The position numbers were made by a program, and so were the translations under genes. The notes under the pieces are model-generated. The model was not told the origin of the DNA. It saw nothing but the letters and a program-made list of their open reading frames with translations, and did no database searches. From Streptomyces endocoffeicus (lineage in GTDB: Bacteria; Actinomycetota; Actinomycetes; Streptomycetales; Streptomycetaceae), in NCBI RefSeq assembly GCF_016741935.1, contig NZ_JAERRG010000014.1:62001-126000 (forward strand): a DNA stretch of 64,000 nucleotides. The letters are read 5' to 3'. This document shows, one piece after another, positions 43,472-55,347 of the stretch (its first letter is position 1; each line of letters begins with the position of its first letter).

Positions 43472-44725
43472 GCGTTCGCGGACCGCCTCGACCACCTCGG
43501 TCAGCGGGACCGGGGACTGTTCGCCGGACTCCATGTCCTTCAGCTGGACCACGTTCTCGGCGAGGTCGCGCTCGCCCGCCACGATGGCGTAGCGGGCGCC
43601 GCTGCGATTGGCGGCCTTCATGGCGGCCTTCAGGCCCTTGCCGCCGTAGGCGAAGTCCGTGGCGACGCCCGCCGTGCGGAGCTCGCCGACCAGGCCGAAG
43701 AGGACCTTGCGGGCCTCCTCCCCCAGCGGCACCGCGAAGACGCTGACGGCGGCGGGGAGGTTCAGCTCGACGCCCTCGGCCTCCAGGGCCAGCACCGTAC
43801 GGTCCACGCCGAGCGCCCAGCCCACCGAGGGCAGGGCCGGGCCGCCGATCATCTCGGACAGGCCGTCGTAGCGGCCGCCGCCACCGACCGCGGACTGGGA
43901 GCCCAGGCCGTCGTGGATGAACTCGAAGGTGGTGCGGGTGTAGTAGTCCAGGCCGCGCACCAGCCTCGCGTCGTCCTCGAAGTCCACGCCCCGCGCGGTG
44001 ATCAGCTCGCGGACCTCCGCGTGGTACGCCTTGCACGCCTCGCACAGGTAGTCGCGCAGCAGCGGGGCGTCGGCCAGCTGTGCGCGCACGGCCTCGCGCT
44101 TGTCGTCCAGCACCCGCAGCGGGTTGATCTCGACGCGCCGCCGGGTGTCCTCGTCCAGGTCCAGGGCGCGCAGGAAGTCCTGGAGGGCGGCCCGGTAGAC
44201 GGGGCGGCAGGTGGCGTCGCCCAGCGAGTTCAGCAGGATGCGGAAGTTCCGCAGCCCGAGCGAGCGGTAGGCATCGTGGGCCAGGACGATCAGCTCGGCG
44301 TCCAGGGCCGGGTCCTCGGCGCCGATCGCCTCCGCGCCGACCTGCGAGAAGTGGCGGTAGCGGCCCTTCTGCGGGCGCTCGTAGCGGTAGTACGAGCCCG
44401 AGTACCAGAGCTTGACCGGCAGCGATCCGGCCTTGTGGAGATTGGCCTCCAGGGCGGCCCGCAGCACCGAGGCGGTGCCCTCGGGGCGCAGCGCGAGCTC
44501 GTCGCCGCCCTTGGTGGTGAGGGTGTACATCTCCTTGGTCACGATGTCGGTGGACTCGCCGACGCCGCGCGCGAAGAGCTCCACGTTCTCGAAACCGGGG
44601 GTCTCGATGTAGCCGTAGCCGGAGCGCCTGAGCGGTGCGGCGATCGCCTCGCGCACCGCGAGGTAGGTCGCGGAGGCCGGCGGGATCAGGTCGTACGTGC
44701 CCCGGGGGGCTTTGAAGGTGCTCAA
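43463..44725 (-). CDS. hisS: Histidyl-tRNA synthetase
   Basis: Charges tRNA-His. 420 residues; class-II motif 2 region SGSYYRYERPQKGRYRHF, His-specific LVRGLDYYTRT, motif 3 ALGVDRTVLAL and a C-terminal anticodon domain. The start is TTG 44723-44725, because the family begins STFKAPRGTYDLIPP; GAGAG lies about 7 nt upstream, a weak site. It follows the MBL-fold gene with a 13-nt gap. Confidence 0.95.
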   Translation of the reverse strand: MSTFKAPRGTYDLIPPASATYLAVREAIAAPLRRSGYGYIETPGFENVELFARGVGESTDIVTKEMYTLTTKGGDELALRPEGTASVLRAALEANLHKAGSLPVKLWYSGSYYRYERPQKGRYRHFSQVGAEAIGAEDPALDAELIVLAHDAYRSLGLRNFRILLNSLGDATCRPVYRAALQDFLRALDLDEDTRRRVEINPLRVLDDKREAVRAQLADAPLLRDYLCEACKAYHAEVRELITARGVDFEDDARLVRGLDYYTRTTFEFIHDGLGSQSAVGGGGRYDGLSEMIGGPALPSVGWALGVDRTVLALEAEGVELNLPAAVSVFAVPLGEEARKVLFGLVGELRTAGVATDFAYGGKGLKAAMKAANRSGARYAIVAGERDLAENVVQLKDMESGEQSPVPLTEVVEAVRERLA

Positions 44726-44738
44726 CGGAAGTCTCTCG

Positions 44739-45455
44739 TCACATTCCTCGTCGCGGAGCCGGGCGCCGGGCGCCGTCTCCCAGGCCGGCGGCCACCTCGC
44801 GCAGATACGGGTTGGTGGCGCGCTCACGGCCGATGCTGGTCTGGGGGCCATGGCCGGACAGCACCACGGTCGAGTCGTCGAGCGGCAGGACCACACGGGC
44901 CAGCGACTCGAGGATCTCGGCGTGATCGCCGCCGGGCAGATCGGTGCGTCCGATGGAGCCGGCGAAGAGCAGATCGCCCGCGAAGAAGACGGACGGGATG
45001 TCCGCCTGCTCGGGCATCTGGAAGGTCACCGACCCCTTGGTATGGCCCGGGGTGTGCGCGACGGTGAGCTCCAGACCGGCCAGCTTCAGCTCGGCGCCGT
45101 CGGCCAGCTCCTTGACGTCGTCCGGCTCGCCCACGGTGAGTTCGCCCATCAGCGGCATGCCGATGGAGCGCCCGAGGGCCTTCTCGGGGTCGCTCATCAT
45201 GAAGCGGTCGGACGGGTGGATCCAGGCCGGCACGTCGTGCGCGCCGCAGACCGGGACGACCGAGGCGACATGGTCGATGTGGCCGTGGGTGAGGATGACC
45301 GCGACGGGCTTGAGCCGGTGCTTGGCGACCGCCTCCGCGACGCCTTGGGCCGCTTGATGGCCCGGGTCGATGATCACGCACTCCTCACCGGCGGCGGGGG
45401 CGACCAGATAGCAGTTGGTCCCCCAGGCCCCGGCGGGGAACCCGGCAATGAGCAC
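44739..45455 (-). CDS. Metallo-beta-lactamase-fold hydrolase (glyoxalase II-like)
   Basis: 238 residues. Metal-binding motif LTHGHIDHVAS, further ligands in AHTPGHTKGSV, FAGDLLFAGSIGRTDLPGG and SGHGPQTSIGRE, the layout of small MBL-fold hydrolases of the YcbL/glyoxalase II group. The substrate is not determined by sequence. GTG start 45453-45455. It is the first gene of the transcript with hisS and diverges from the cyclophilin gene. Confidence 0.9.
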   Translation of the reverse strand: MLIAGFPAGAWGTNCYLVAPAAGEECVIIDPGHQAAQGVAEAVAKHRLKPVAVILTHGHIDHVASVVPVCGAHDVPAWIHPSDRFMMSDPEKALGRSIGMPLMGELTVGEPDDVKELADGAELKLAGLELTVAHTPGHTKGSVTFQMPEQADIPSVFFAGDLLFAGSIGRTDLPGGDHAEILESLARVVLPLDDSTVVLSGHGPQTSIGRERATNPYLREVAAGLGDGARRPAPRRGM

Positions 45456-45607
45456 GATCGTCCTTAGAAGTCGTCCGGTGAAAGATTGTCGGCGGCTTCA
45501 GAGCCTACCGGCGGCGCCCCGGCCACAGCGAACCCGTATACCGTACGGCCGAGCCCTCGTACACAACAGCAGCACACCGACGGCACACGCCATGAGGAGA
45601 CGACCCG

Positions 45608-46471
45608 GTGGTCAGTAACGAGCAGCGGCGGAGGCAACTCGCCCGGGAGAAGTACCTTCGGCAGCAGCAGCGGCGCGAAACCGCCCGGCACAAGTCGCGG
45701 CAGCGCAATGTGGTGATCGCCGCCGTGCTGGCCGTGGTCCTGGCCGGCGGCGGTGCCGTCGCGGCCACGGGCGCGCTGTCCGGGAACGACAAGGACAAGA
45801 AGGACGACGCCGCCTCCTCCGCCACCCCCTCGGCCTCCCCCACCAGCAAGGCGCCGGACCCCTGCGCCAAGGAGGCGAAGGCGGTCGCGGGCAAGAAGCC
45901 CAAGAAGCTGTCGTGGAAGAAGGAGCCGACGGTCACGATCGACAAGTCGGCCTCCTACACGATGAAGCTGGAGACGACCTGCGGGGACATCTCCATGACC
46001 ATGGACGCGGGCAAGGCGCCGCACACGGTCAACTCCTTCAGCTTCCTGGCGGGCAAGGGCTACTTCGACCACACCAAGTGCCACCGGCTGGTGAACCAGG
46101 GGATCTACGTGCTCCAGTGCGGTGACCCGCAGGGCACCGGCGCGGGCGGCCCCGGCTACACCCTCCCGGACGAGAACCTCAAGGACGCCTCGATCAAGGG
46201 CGGCAAGTACCCGGCCGGGACCGTTGCCATGGCCAACCAGTACAACCCACAGACCAAGCAGGGCCGGAACACCGGCGGCAGCCAGTTCTTCCTGGTCTAC
46301 AAGAAGAGCGACCTCCCGCCGGACTACACGCCCTTCGGCACCGTGGACAAGGCCGGGATGAAGGTCCTCGAGAAGATCGCCAACGCGGGGGCGGCGCCGC
46401 CGGACCAGACGATGAACACCGCCCCGAACGCCAGCGTGGTGATCAACAAGGCGACGGTCGGCAAGTCCTGA
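45608..46471 (+). CDS. Membrane-anchored cyclophilin-type peptidyl-prolyl isomerase
   Basis: 287 residues: basic, Gln/Arg-rich cytoplasmic N-terminus (1-33), a membrane helix (NVVIAAVLAVVLAGGGAVAA, about 34-54), a Ser/Lys linker, and a cyclophilin domain (from about residue 110) with TTCGDISMTMDAGKAPHTV, HRLVNQGIYVLQCGDPQGTG and GGSQFFLVY. Extracytoplasmic folding helper. GTG start with GAGGAG 8 nt upstream. Confidence 0.92.
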   Translation: MVSNEQRRRQLAREKYLRQQQRRETARHKSRQRNVVIAAVLAVVLAGGGAVAATGALSGNDKDKKDDAASSATPSASPTSKAPDPCAKEAKAVAGKKPKKLSWKKEPTVTIDKSASYTMKLETTCGDISMTMDAGKAPHTVNSFSFLAGKGYFDHTKCHRLVNQGIYVLQCGDPQGTGAGGPGYTLPDENLKDASIKGGKYPAGTVAMANQYNPQTKQGRNTGGSQFFLVYKKSDLPPDYTPFGTVDKAGMKVLEKIANAGAAPPDQTMNTAPNASVVINKATVGKS

Positions 46472-46680
46472 GGTCGCCGGGCTCGCGTACTGCGAAATTT
46501 CGGTCGCGCAGGATACGGACAGCTGGGGCACCGGTCGCCTATGTTGGCGTTGTGTAGGGTGCCTGGCCCGATGGCCGCCACCCTGATATGAGACTGGCCA
46601 GGGCGTATCCCGGCCGGAAGAAACTGTGGACGATGCCGGCGGGCCGCGCGCCCGCCCCGGCATCATGTGGAGGAGGCGCT

Positions 46681-47910
46681 GTGAGCAGCGAGCCTTGGGG
46701 CCGCGTCGACGAGGCGGGGACCGTGTACGTGCGTACGGCCGACGGGGAGCAGGTCGTCGGATCGTGGCAGGCGGGATCGCCGGAAGAGGCCCTCGCCTAC
46801 TTCGAGCGCAAGTACGACGGGCTGGTCGTCGAGATCGGCCTCCTCGAGCGCAGGGTCAAGACCACCGATCTGTCCGCCAAGGACGCGACAGCGGCCGTCG
46901 AGCACATCCGCCACCAGGTGGACGAGCATCACGTGGTCGGCGATCTGGACGCGCTGAGGAAGCGGCTCGACAAGCTCACTGGAGAGGTCGAGGTCCGCCG
47001 CGAGCAGCGCAAGGCGGCCAAGGCGGTCCAGACCGACGAGGCCCGCAGGGCCAAGGAGGACCTGGTCGCCGAGGCCGAGCAGCTGGCCGCCAGCGAGCAG
47101 TGGCGGGCGGCCGGGGAGCGGCTGCGCGCCCTGGTGGACACCTGGAAGGGCCTGCCCCGGCTGGACCGCAAGACCGACGACGAGCTGTGGCACCGCTTCT
47201 CGCACGCCCGCTCGGCGTTCTCCAAGCGGCGCAAGGCGCACTTCGCTGCCCTGGACGCACAGCGCGAGGACGCCCGGCAGACCAAGGAGAAGCTGGTCGC
47301 CGAGGCCGAGGCGCTCTCCGGCTCCACCGACTGGGGTCCGACCGCGGCCCGGTACCGGGAGCTGATGTCGGACTGGAAGGCCGCGGGCCGCGCCCAGCGC
47401 GAGTCGGAGGAGGATCTGTGGAACCGCTTCCGCGGTGCGCAGGACATCTTCTTCCAGGCCCGTAGCGAGGTCTTCGCGGAGCGTGACGCCGAGCAGCGGG
47501 AGAATCTCACCCGTAAGGAGGAGCTCGTCGTCGAGGCCGAGAAGCTGCTGCCGATCTCGGACCTGAAGGCGTCCCGCGCGGCCTTCCGGTCGATCAATGA
47601 GCGGTGGGAGGCCGTCGGCCATGTGCCGAGGGACGCCCGCGCCCGTATCGAGGGCCGGATGCACGCGGTGGAGCGCGCCATCCAGGACGCCGAGGAGACG
47701 GAGTGGCGGCGGACCAACCCCGAGGCGCGGGCGCGCGCCGCGGGGCTCACCGGCCAGCTGCAGGACGCCGTCGACAAGCTGCGGTCGCAGATCGACGCGG
47801 CCCGCGCGGTGGGGAACAACGCGAAGGCCGACAAGCTCTCCAAGGAGCTCGAGGGCCGGCAGGCGCTGCTGGACCAGGCGCTGAAAGGCCTCCAGGAGTT
47901 CGGCGGCTGA
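46681..47910 (+). CDS. DUF349-repeat coiled-coil protein
   Basis: 409 residues, almost wholly helical. A short beta N-terminus (GRVDEAGTVYVRTADGEQVVG) is followed by DUF349 repeats, recognisable by W-x6-R repeats such as LVDTWKGLPRLDRKTDDELWHRF, MSDWKAAGRAQRESEEDLWNRF and INERWEAVGHVPRDARARIE, each listed here in part. DUF349 proteins are widespread near relA in actinobacteria; function unknown. GTG start with a strong GGAGGAGG 4 nt upstream. Confidence 0.9.
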   Translation: MSSEPWGRVDEAGTVYVRTADGEQVVGSWQAGSPEEALAYFERKYDGLVVEIGLLERRVKTTDLSAKDATAAVEHIRHQVDEHHVVGDLDALRKRLDKLTGEVEVRREQRKAAKAVQTDEARRAKEDLVAEAEQLAASEQWRAAGERLRALVDTWKGLPRLDRKTDDELWHRFSHARSAFSKRRKAHFAALDAQREDARQTKEKLVAEAEALSGSTDWGPTAARYRELMSDWKAAGRAQRESEEDLWNRFRGAQDIFFQARSEVFAERDAEQRENLTRKEELVVEAEKLLPISDLKASRAAFRSINERWEAVGHVPRDARARIEGRMHAVERAIQDAEETEWRRTNPEARARAAGLTGQLQDAVDKLRSQIDAARAVGNNAKADKLSKELEGRQALLDQALKGLQEFGG

Positions 47911-47930
47911 GCACGCGCTGATCCGCGTAC

Positions 47931-47970
47931 GGCGGCGGCCCCCGGTGTGCAGGCGCCGGGGGCCGCCGCC
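47931..47970. terminator. Bidirectional terminator between the DUF349 gene and relA
   Basis: Perfect 15-bp G/C stem (47931-47945 with 47956-47970), 10-nt loop, between the convergent DUF349 gene and relA. Confidence 0.8.
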
Positions 47971-47999
47971 GTCGTGTGCTCGGCGGGCGGGGATCTCCT

Positions 48000-48066
48000 T
48001 CAGCGGGCTCTCGGCGCGTTCTCGGCGCCTTCTGAGCGCCTTCTGAGCGCCTTCTCGGCGCGTTCC

Positions 48067-48075
<9 letters not shown>
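48000..48075. repeat. 11-bp tandem repeats directly after relA
   Basis: Five 11-bp units (CTCGGCGCGTT / CTGAGCGCCTT types) at 48010-48064 end 2 nt before the relA stop (48067-48069). The stop-containing TCAGCGGGC at 48067-48075 is repeated at 48000-48008, so the array looks bounded by copies of the gene's end. Confidence 0.8.
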
Positions 48076-50598
<2,523 letters not shown>

Positions 50599-50713
50599 GA
50601 GCACTCCTAGCGGTCCGGACCCGAAAAGGTCGGGCTGCCATGGTATCGATCCCGCCACTCCGCTTGCCTCTCGACCGCCAAGCCGGGCCTGACGGGGGTG
50701 TGGGGCGGCATGG

Positions 50714-50753
50714 CGGAGGGCGGGGACCCGGCGGTGCGGGTCCCCGCCCTCCG
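50714..50753 (-). terminator. Terminator after apt
   Basis: Perfect 17-bp stem (50714-50730 with 50737-50753), 6-nt loop, about 65 nt after the apt stop and upstream of relA. Confidence 0.8.
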
Positions 50754-50796
50754 GCGGTCCTCCCGGCCCGGTGCACGGGCCCGTGAGCCCGGCTCG

Positions 50797-50830
50797 GACC
50801 GTGAGCTCAGACCGTGAGCTCAGACCGTGA
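50797..50830. repeat. 13-bp tandem repeat spanning the apt stop
   Basis: Identical GACCGTGAGCTCA at 50797-50809 and 50810-50822, then GACCGTGA at 50823-50830 inside the gene. The apt stop codon (50820-50822) is the end of the second unit. Confidence 0.9.
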
Positions 50831-51416
50831 TCAGGGCCTCCAGCGGGGCACTGTCGAGCGAGCCCAGCAGCCGGCCACGGCCGTCGAGGAAGCCGAGCTC
50901 CAGCAGCACGGCGACCCCGGCGATCCGGGCGCCGGCCCGCCGGATGAGCCGCAGGGACGCCTCGGCGGTGCCGCCGGTGGCCAGCACGTCGTCGATCACC
51001 AGCACCCGGTCGCCGGGCTCCAGCGCGTCGGCGTGTATCTCGATCTCGGCCGTGCCGTACTCCAGCTCGTACGCCTGGGCGAGCGTCGCCCCGGGGAGCT
51101 TGCCGGCCTTGCGGACCGGTACGAAGCCGATTCCGGCGCGGACGGCGGCCGGGGCGGCGAGGATGAAACCGCGCGCCTCCAGGCCCACCACCTTGTCCGC
51201 CCGGTGCCGGAGGCACAGCTCGGCGAGCGCCTCGGTGAGCGCGCCGAAGGCCGCGGCGTCGGCGAGCAGCGGGGTGATGTCCTTGAACATCACTCCGGGC
51301 TTGGGGTAGTCCGGCACGTCCTGGATGCGGCTGAGCAGCAGTGTGCGCAGCTCCTCGGCGGAGGCCCCGCCGAATCCGTCCGGGCTGTCCGCCGTGGTCT
51401 CCGTCGTCTCCGTCAT
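50820..51416 (-). CDS. apt: Adenine phosphoribosyltransferase
   Basis: Salvages adenine to AMP with PRPP. 198 residues; PRPP motif RVLVIDDVLATGGTAEA, substrate region VPDYPKPGVMFKDITPLL and GLEARGFI. An extra N-terminus of about 20 residues (ETTADSPDGFGGAS) is not part of the fold. ATG 51414-51416, 17 nt after secF; last gene of the secD-secF-apt run. The secDF-apt-rel order is an actinobacterial constant. Confidence 0.95.
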   Translation of the reverse strand: MTETTETTADSPDGFGGASAEELRTLLLSRIQDVPDYPKPGVMFKDITPLLADAAAFGALTEALAELCLRHRADKVVGLEARGFILAAPAAVRAGIGFVPVRKAGKLPGATLAQAYELEYGTAEIEIHADALEPGDRVLVIDDVLATGGTAEASLRLIRRAGARIAGVAVLLELGFLDGRGRLLGSLDSAPLEALITV

Positions 51417-51433
51417 CTCTCAGGCTCCCCCGC

Positions 51434-52555
51434 TCATCGCCGCTTGCCCGAGGGCCGGCCGCGCCCCCGGTTGCGGGAGGCGGGCTGGCGACGCTGGCCG
51501 ACGACTCCGGAGGGGGCCGCGGCGGCGTCCTCCAGGGCGGGCGCGTCGTCCTCCTCGGCGGCCGGGTCGGCCGTCTCTGCCTTGGCGGCCGCGGCACGCT
51601 TGGCCTTCACCCGCTTGGCCAGGGCCTTCATCCTCGGGTCGCGCCCCTTGAAATCGGCGACCAGCGGGGTCGCGATGAAGATCGAGGAGTACGCACCGGC
51701 GGCGAGGCCGACGAAGAGCGCCAGGGAGATGTCGTTGAGCATGCCCGCGCCGAGCAGACCGCCGCCGATGAACAGCAGCGCGCCGACCGGCAGCAGCGCC
51801 ACGACCGTGGTGTTGATGGACCGCACCAGGGTCGAATTGAGGCTGCGGTTGGCGATCTCGCCGTAGGTGAAGCGGGTCTGCTTGGTGATGTCCTTCGACG
51901 CTTCCTTGAGACCGTCGAAGACCACGACGGTGTCGTAGAGCGAATAACCGAGGATGGTCAGCAGACCGATCACCGTGCCCGGGGTGACCTCGAAGCCGAC
52001 CAGTGCGTAGACACCGACGGTGATGGTGAGGTCGTGGATGAGCGCGATCAGGGCGGCCAGCGCCATCCGCCACTCGAAGGCGATGGCGAGATAGATCACC
52101 ACCAGCACCATGAAGATCGCCAGACCCTGCCAGGCCTTGCTGGCGATCTGCTCGCCCCAGCTCGGGCCGACCAGCTGGGTGTCGATCTTGCTGGTCTTGA
52201 CGCCCAGCTCCTTGGCGAGCCCCTCCTGGACCGGCAGGGCCTCCTTGGTGCCCAGCTCGCTGATCTGGATCCGCACGCCGCCCCGGCCGAGCTCCTGGAC
52301 GACGACGGTGTGGCCGCCGGACGCGTCCTCTGCCGTCTGGCGCAGGTCGGAGGCCGAGACCTTGCTGTTCGGGGTGGTGAAGACCGCGCCGCCGGAGAAC
52401 TCGATGCCCATGTTCAGGCCGCGCACCGCCAGGCCCACGATGGCCGTGATGGTGATCAGTATCGAGATGCCGTACCAGAGCTTCCGCTTGCCGACGAAGT
52501 CGTAGCCGACCTCGCCTCGGTAGAGCCTGGCGCCGAGAGTGCCGAGTCGCGACAT
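51434..52555 (-). CDS. secF: Preprotein translocase subunit SecF
   Basis: With SecD, pulls secreted proteins across the membrane using the proton gradient. 373 residues: N-terminal helix (ISILITITAIVGLAV), periplasmic domain starting GIEFSGGAVF, then five membrane helices including GVYALVGFEVTPGTVIGLLT, and YDTVVVFDGLKE. The C-terminal about 60 residues are charged and cytoplasmic. ATG start 1 nt after the secD stop. Confidence 0.95.
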   Translation of the reverse strand: MSRLGTLGARLYRGEVGYDFVGKRKLWYGISILITITAIVGLAVRGLNMGIEFSGGAVFTTPNSKVSASDLRQTAEDASGGHTVVVQELGRGGVRIQISELGTKEALPVQEGLAKELGVKTSKIDTQLVGPSWGEQIASKAWQGLAIFMVLVVIYLAIAFEWRMALAALIALIHDLTITVGVYALVGFEVTPGTVIGLLTILGYSLYDTVVVFDGLKEASKDITKQTRFTYGEIANRSLNSTLVRSINTTVVALLPVGALLFIGGGLLGAGMLNDISLALFVGLAAGAYSSIFIATPLVADFKGRDPRMKALAKRVKAKRAAAAKAETADPAAEEDDAPALEDAAAAPSGVVGQRRQPASRNRGRGRPSGKRR

Positions 52556-52556
52556 C

Positions 52557-54353
52557 TCACGCCTCCTTCGTGTCGGCGGGGCCGGGGGCGGCGGGACGGC
52601 GACGGCGCAGCGGCGGCGTGACCCCGAGGCGCTTGGGGTCCAGTCCGGACCACGAATGGCCGTTCCCGAAGAACGGACGGCGGGCGAGGATCGTCATCAG
52701 CGGCTTGGTGAAGAGGAACACCACGGCGACGTCGAGCAGCGTGGTGAGCCCCAGGGTGAAGGCGAAGCCCTGCACCTTGCCGACGGTGACGATGTAGAGC
52801 ACCGCGGCGGCCAGGAAGGACACGAAGTCGGACACCAGAATGGTGCGCCGGGCCCGCGGCCAGCCGCGCTCGACGGCGGGGCGCAGCGAGCGGCCCTCCC
52901 GGATCTCGTCGCGGATCCGTTCGAAGTAGACGATGAACGAGTCGGCGGTGATACCGATGGCCACGATCGCGCCGCAGACCGCAGGCAGGTTCAGCGCGAA
53001 GCCGATACCCGGGCCGAGCAGCACCATGATCGTGTACGTCAGGATCGCGGAGACGCCGAGGCTGGCCATGGCCACGAGGGCGAGACCGCGGTAGTAGACG
53101 ACCAGGTAGATCACGACGAGCGCGAGGCCGATGGCACCGGCGATCAGACCGGCGTCCAGCTGCTCACCGCCGAGCGCGGCGGAGACGGTGGTCTCGTCGG
53201 CGATGTCGAAGGACAGCGGGAGCGCGCCGAAGGACAGCACGTTGGCCAGGTCCTCGGAGCTCTGCTGGGTGAAACCGCCGGAGATGGTGGCCCGGCCACC
53301 GGTGATGGCGCCCTGGGTGACCTCGGGGTCGGAGACGACCTCGCCGTCCAGGGCGATCGCGAAGCGGTTCTGCGGGGACTGCTGCTTGGTCAGCTCACCG
53401 GTGGTCTTGGCGAACTTCTTGGAGCCCTTGCTGTTGAAGTCGAGCTGGACGATCCAGCCCGCCCCGTTCTGGCTCTCGAAGACCGCCGAGGCGTCGTCCA
53501 CGTCGGTGCCCTCGACCTCGGAGGGGCCGAGGACGAATTTGGCGTCGCCCTTCTGGCTGCAGGCCAGCACCGAGTCGGTCGGCTTGGCGTTGGCCGCCTT
53601 CTCGGCCGCCGCGGCGCGTCCGGCCGGCTTGGTGCAGTCCAGCTTCGCGAACTGCTTGGCCAGCTCTTCCTGGCCGCTGGAGCCCGAGGGGCTCTTGGAC
53701 GGGTCGGGCTTCGGGGTGTTCGACGGCGAGGGGCTCCCGCTGGGCTTCTCGTCGGCCTTCAGGCCCTTGGAGAGGGCCCGCCCCTGGGTGCTGGGGCTGG
53801 CGGAGGAGGACGAGGAGGCCGATGACGAGGCGGACGGCGTACCGGACGGCTTGCCGCCCTTGTCGTCGCCCTTGTCCTGGCCCTTGCCGCTGGCGCTGCC
53901 GGACGGGCTGGGGGTGGAGTTGGGCTTCTCGGGGGTCTTCTGGCCGCTGGTGGTCGTGACCACCGGCCGGAAGTAGAGCTGGGCGGTGGTGCCGACCTGC
54001 TGCCGGGCCTGCTTCGCGTTCGTCCCCTTGGGGATGTTCACGATGATGTGCTTCTCGCCCTGCGTCTGGACCTCGGCCTCGGACACACCCAGACCGTTGA
54101 CCCGCCGCTCGATGATCCCCACGGCGGTGTTCATGTTGTCCGTGTTGATCGCGTTGGGCTTGCCCGGCTGGTTCTTGGCCTCCAGCGTGAAGCTGGTGCC
54201 GCCCGCGAGATCGATGCCCAGTCGCGGCGTGGTGTGACCGGAGACGAACATGCCTCCGGTCAGCGCCGCGATGGCGATCAGGATGACGGCCAAGGGGCGC
54301 CCTGGCCTGCCCTGTGACCCGGAGGACCTGCGGCCCTTCTTCGGTGCTGCCAC
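52557..54353 (-). CDS. secD: Preprotein translocase subunit SecD
   Basis: 598 residues. N-terminal membrane helix (LAVILIAIAALTGGMFV), periplasmic P1 region starting LGIDLAGGTSFTLEAKN with a long low-complexity Ser/Pro/Lys insertion (about residues 130-225) typical of Streptomyces, then the conserved FALNLPAVCGAIVAIGITADSFIVYFER, given here in part, and a terminal membrane domain. GTG start (54351-54353; VAAPKKGRRSS) is supported by family N-termini and GGGAG upstream. Confidence 0.94.
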   Translation of the reverse strand: MAAPKKGRRSSGSQGRPGRPLAVILIAIAALTGGMFVSGHTTPRLGIDLAGGTSFTLEAKNQPGKPNAINTDNMNTAVGIIERRVNGLGVSEAEVQTQGEKHIIVNIPKGTNAKQARQQVGTTAQLYFRPVVTTTSGQKTPEKPNSTPSPSGSASGKGQDKGDDKGGKPSGTPSASSSASSSSSASPSTQGRALSKGLKADEKPSGSPSPSNTPKPDPSKSPSGSSGQEELAKQFAKLDCTKPAGRAAAAEKAANAKPTDSVLACSQKGDAKFVLGPSEVEGTDVDDASAVFESQNGAGWIVQLDFNSKGSKKFAKTTGELTKQQSPQNRFAIALDGEVVSDPEVTQGAITGGRATISGGFTQQSSEDLANVLSFGALPLSFDIADETTVSAALGGEQLDAGLIAGAIGLALVVIYLVVYYRGLALVAMASLGVSAILTYTIMVLLGPGIGFALNLPAVCGAIVAIGITADSFIVYFERIRDEIREGRSLRPAVERGWPRARRTILVSDFVSFLAAAVLYIVTVGKVQGFAFTLGLTTLLDVAVVFLFTKPLMTILARRPFFGNGHSWSGLDPKRLGVTPPLRRRRPAAPGPADTKEA

Positions 54354-54452
54354 CTTCTCGTATCTCCCTGTCCAACCGCCCCGCATCGGGTGTGCGCGGG
54401 GCGGCCACGAAGTCTTGTGGGGACAAGCCCCCGCCGGAGCCTAGACCGTCCA

Positions 54453-54493
54453 GGGAACCGCGGCGCACCGATCGAGGGCGCGCCGCGGTTCCC
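54453..54493 (-). terminator. Terminator after yajC
   Basis: 14-bp perfect stem GGGAACCGCGGCGC/GCGCCGCGGTTCCC with a 13-nt loop, starting 11 nt after the yajC stop. secD therefore probably has its own promoter in 54354-54450. Confidence 0.75.
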
Positions 54494-54504
54494 GGATGAC
54501 GGAC

Positions 54505-55074
54505 TTACTTCGCGTCGGTGCCGCCGTCCCGCTTGTCGTCCTCGGAAGTGCTCGCCGCGGCGGCGGCGTCGTCCTTGCCGAGATCGATCTTCTTGACGTC
54601 CGTCTCCCCTGCCTCGTCGTCCGCCTCGTCGGCCGCGTCGGCCTTCTCGGCCGCGTCGTCGCCGGCCTGGTCAGCCTTGTCGGCCTTCTTGAACTCGACC
54701 TTGTCGGCGGACGAGTCGGCGTCGGCGGCCTCGGTCAGCGAGGAGGCGTCGTCGGGAACGACAGGGGTGTCGTCGGCGTCCTCGTCGGGGTCGATGCCGT
54801 GCACGACGCGGTTGTACTCGTCGTCCGGCAGGACGGCTCCCACCGCGTTCTTCGCGTAGATCGCGTGCACGCCCGGGGCCACCTCGAGGAGGACCGTGTC
54901 GTCGTGGACCTCCTTGACCGTCGCGTACATGCCGCCGATGGTCCGCACGCCGGAACCCGGCTGCATCTCATTGCGCATCGACTGGGCCTGGCGCTGCTTG
55001 TTCTTGGCCGAACGCGTCATCAGGAACATGGCCCCGATAAGCACGATGAACGGCAGGAGAGTCACGATATTCAC
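54505..55074 (-). CDS. yajC: Preprotein translocase subunit YajC
   Basis: 189 residues: one N-terminal membrane helix (IVTLLPFIVLIGAMFLM), the YajC core (MQPGSGVRTIGGMYATVKEV, VAPGVHAIYAKNAVG) and a very long acidic, Ala-rich tail (residues 95-189). Accessory to SecDF. GTG at 55072-55074 (VNIVTLLPF) was chosen over GTG 55095 because of the family N-terminus and AAGGAA about 10 nt upstream. Confidence 0.93.
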   Translation of the reverse strand: MNIVTLLPFIVLIGAMFLMTRSAKNKQRQAQSMRNEMQPGSGVRTIGGMYATVKEVHDDTVLLEVAPGVHAIYAKNAVGAVLPDDEYNRVVHGIDPDEDADDTPVVPDDASSLTEAADADSSADKVEFKKADKADQAGDDAAEKADAADEADDEAGETDVKKIDLGKDDAAAAASTSEDDKRDGGTDAK

Positions 55075-55347
55075 GGGACGGAAATTCCTTCGCACGACCG
55101 CGGGGAGCGGCCTGGTCTACGGGGATGGGTATACCGCACAGTGAGCGGACGGCATACGGACGGCATCGGCGGAGTCTAAGCGAGCCCACGCCAATGGAAC
55201 AACGCCCGGCGCGGTACCGGGGTTCCTGACCCCGCCATTATTGGTCCTCTACGCCATGATGCAGGGTAAGCGAGCGCTTATGCCTTGCCGCGCCCCGTCC
55301 GGCCCGTCATGGCACGTCATGCGCCGTCCTGCCGCGGCCCCGGCTCG

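Noticed and set aside
45464..46666. 400-codon minus-strand open frame opposite the cyclophilin gene
   Set aside because: Shadow frame; the plus strand has a ribosome site, membrane helix and clear cyclophilin motifs.
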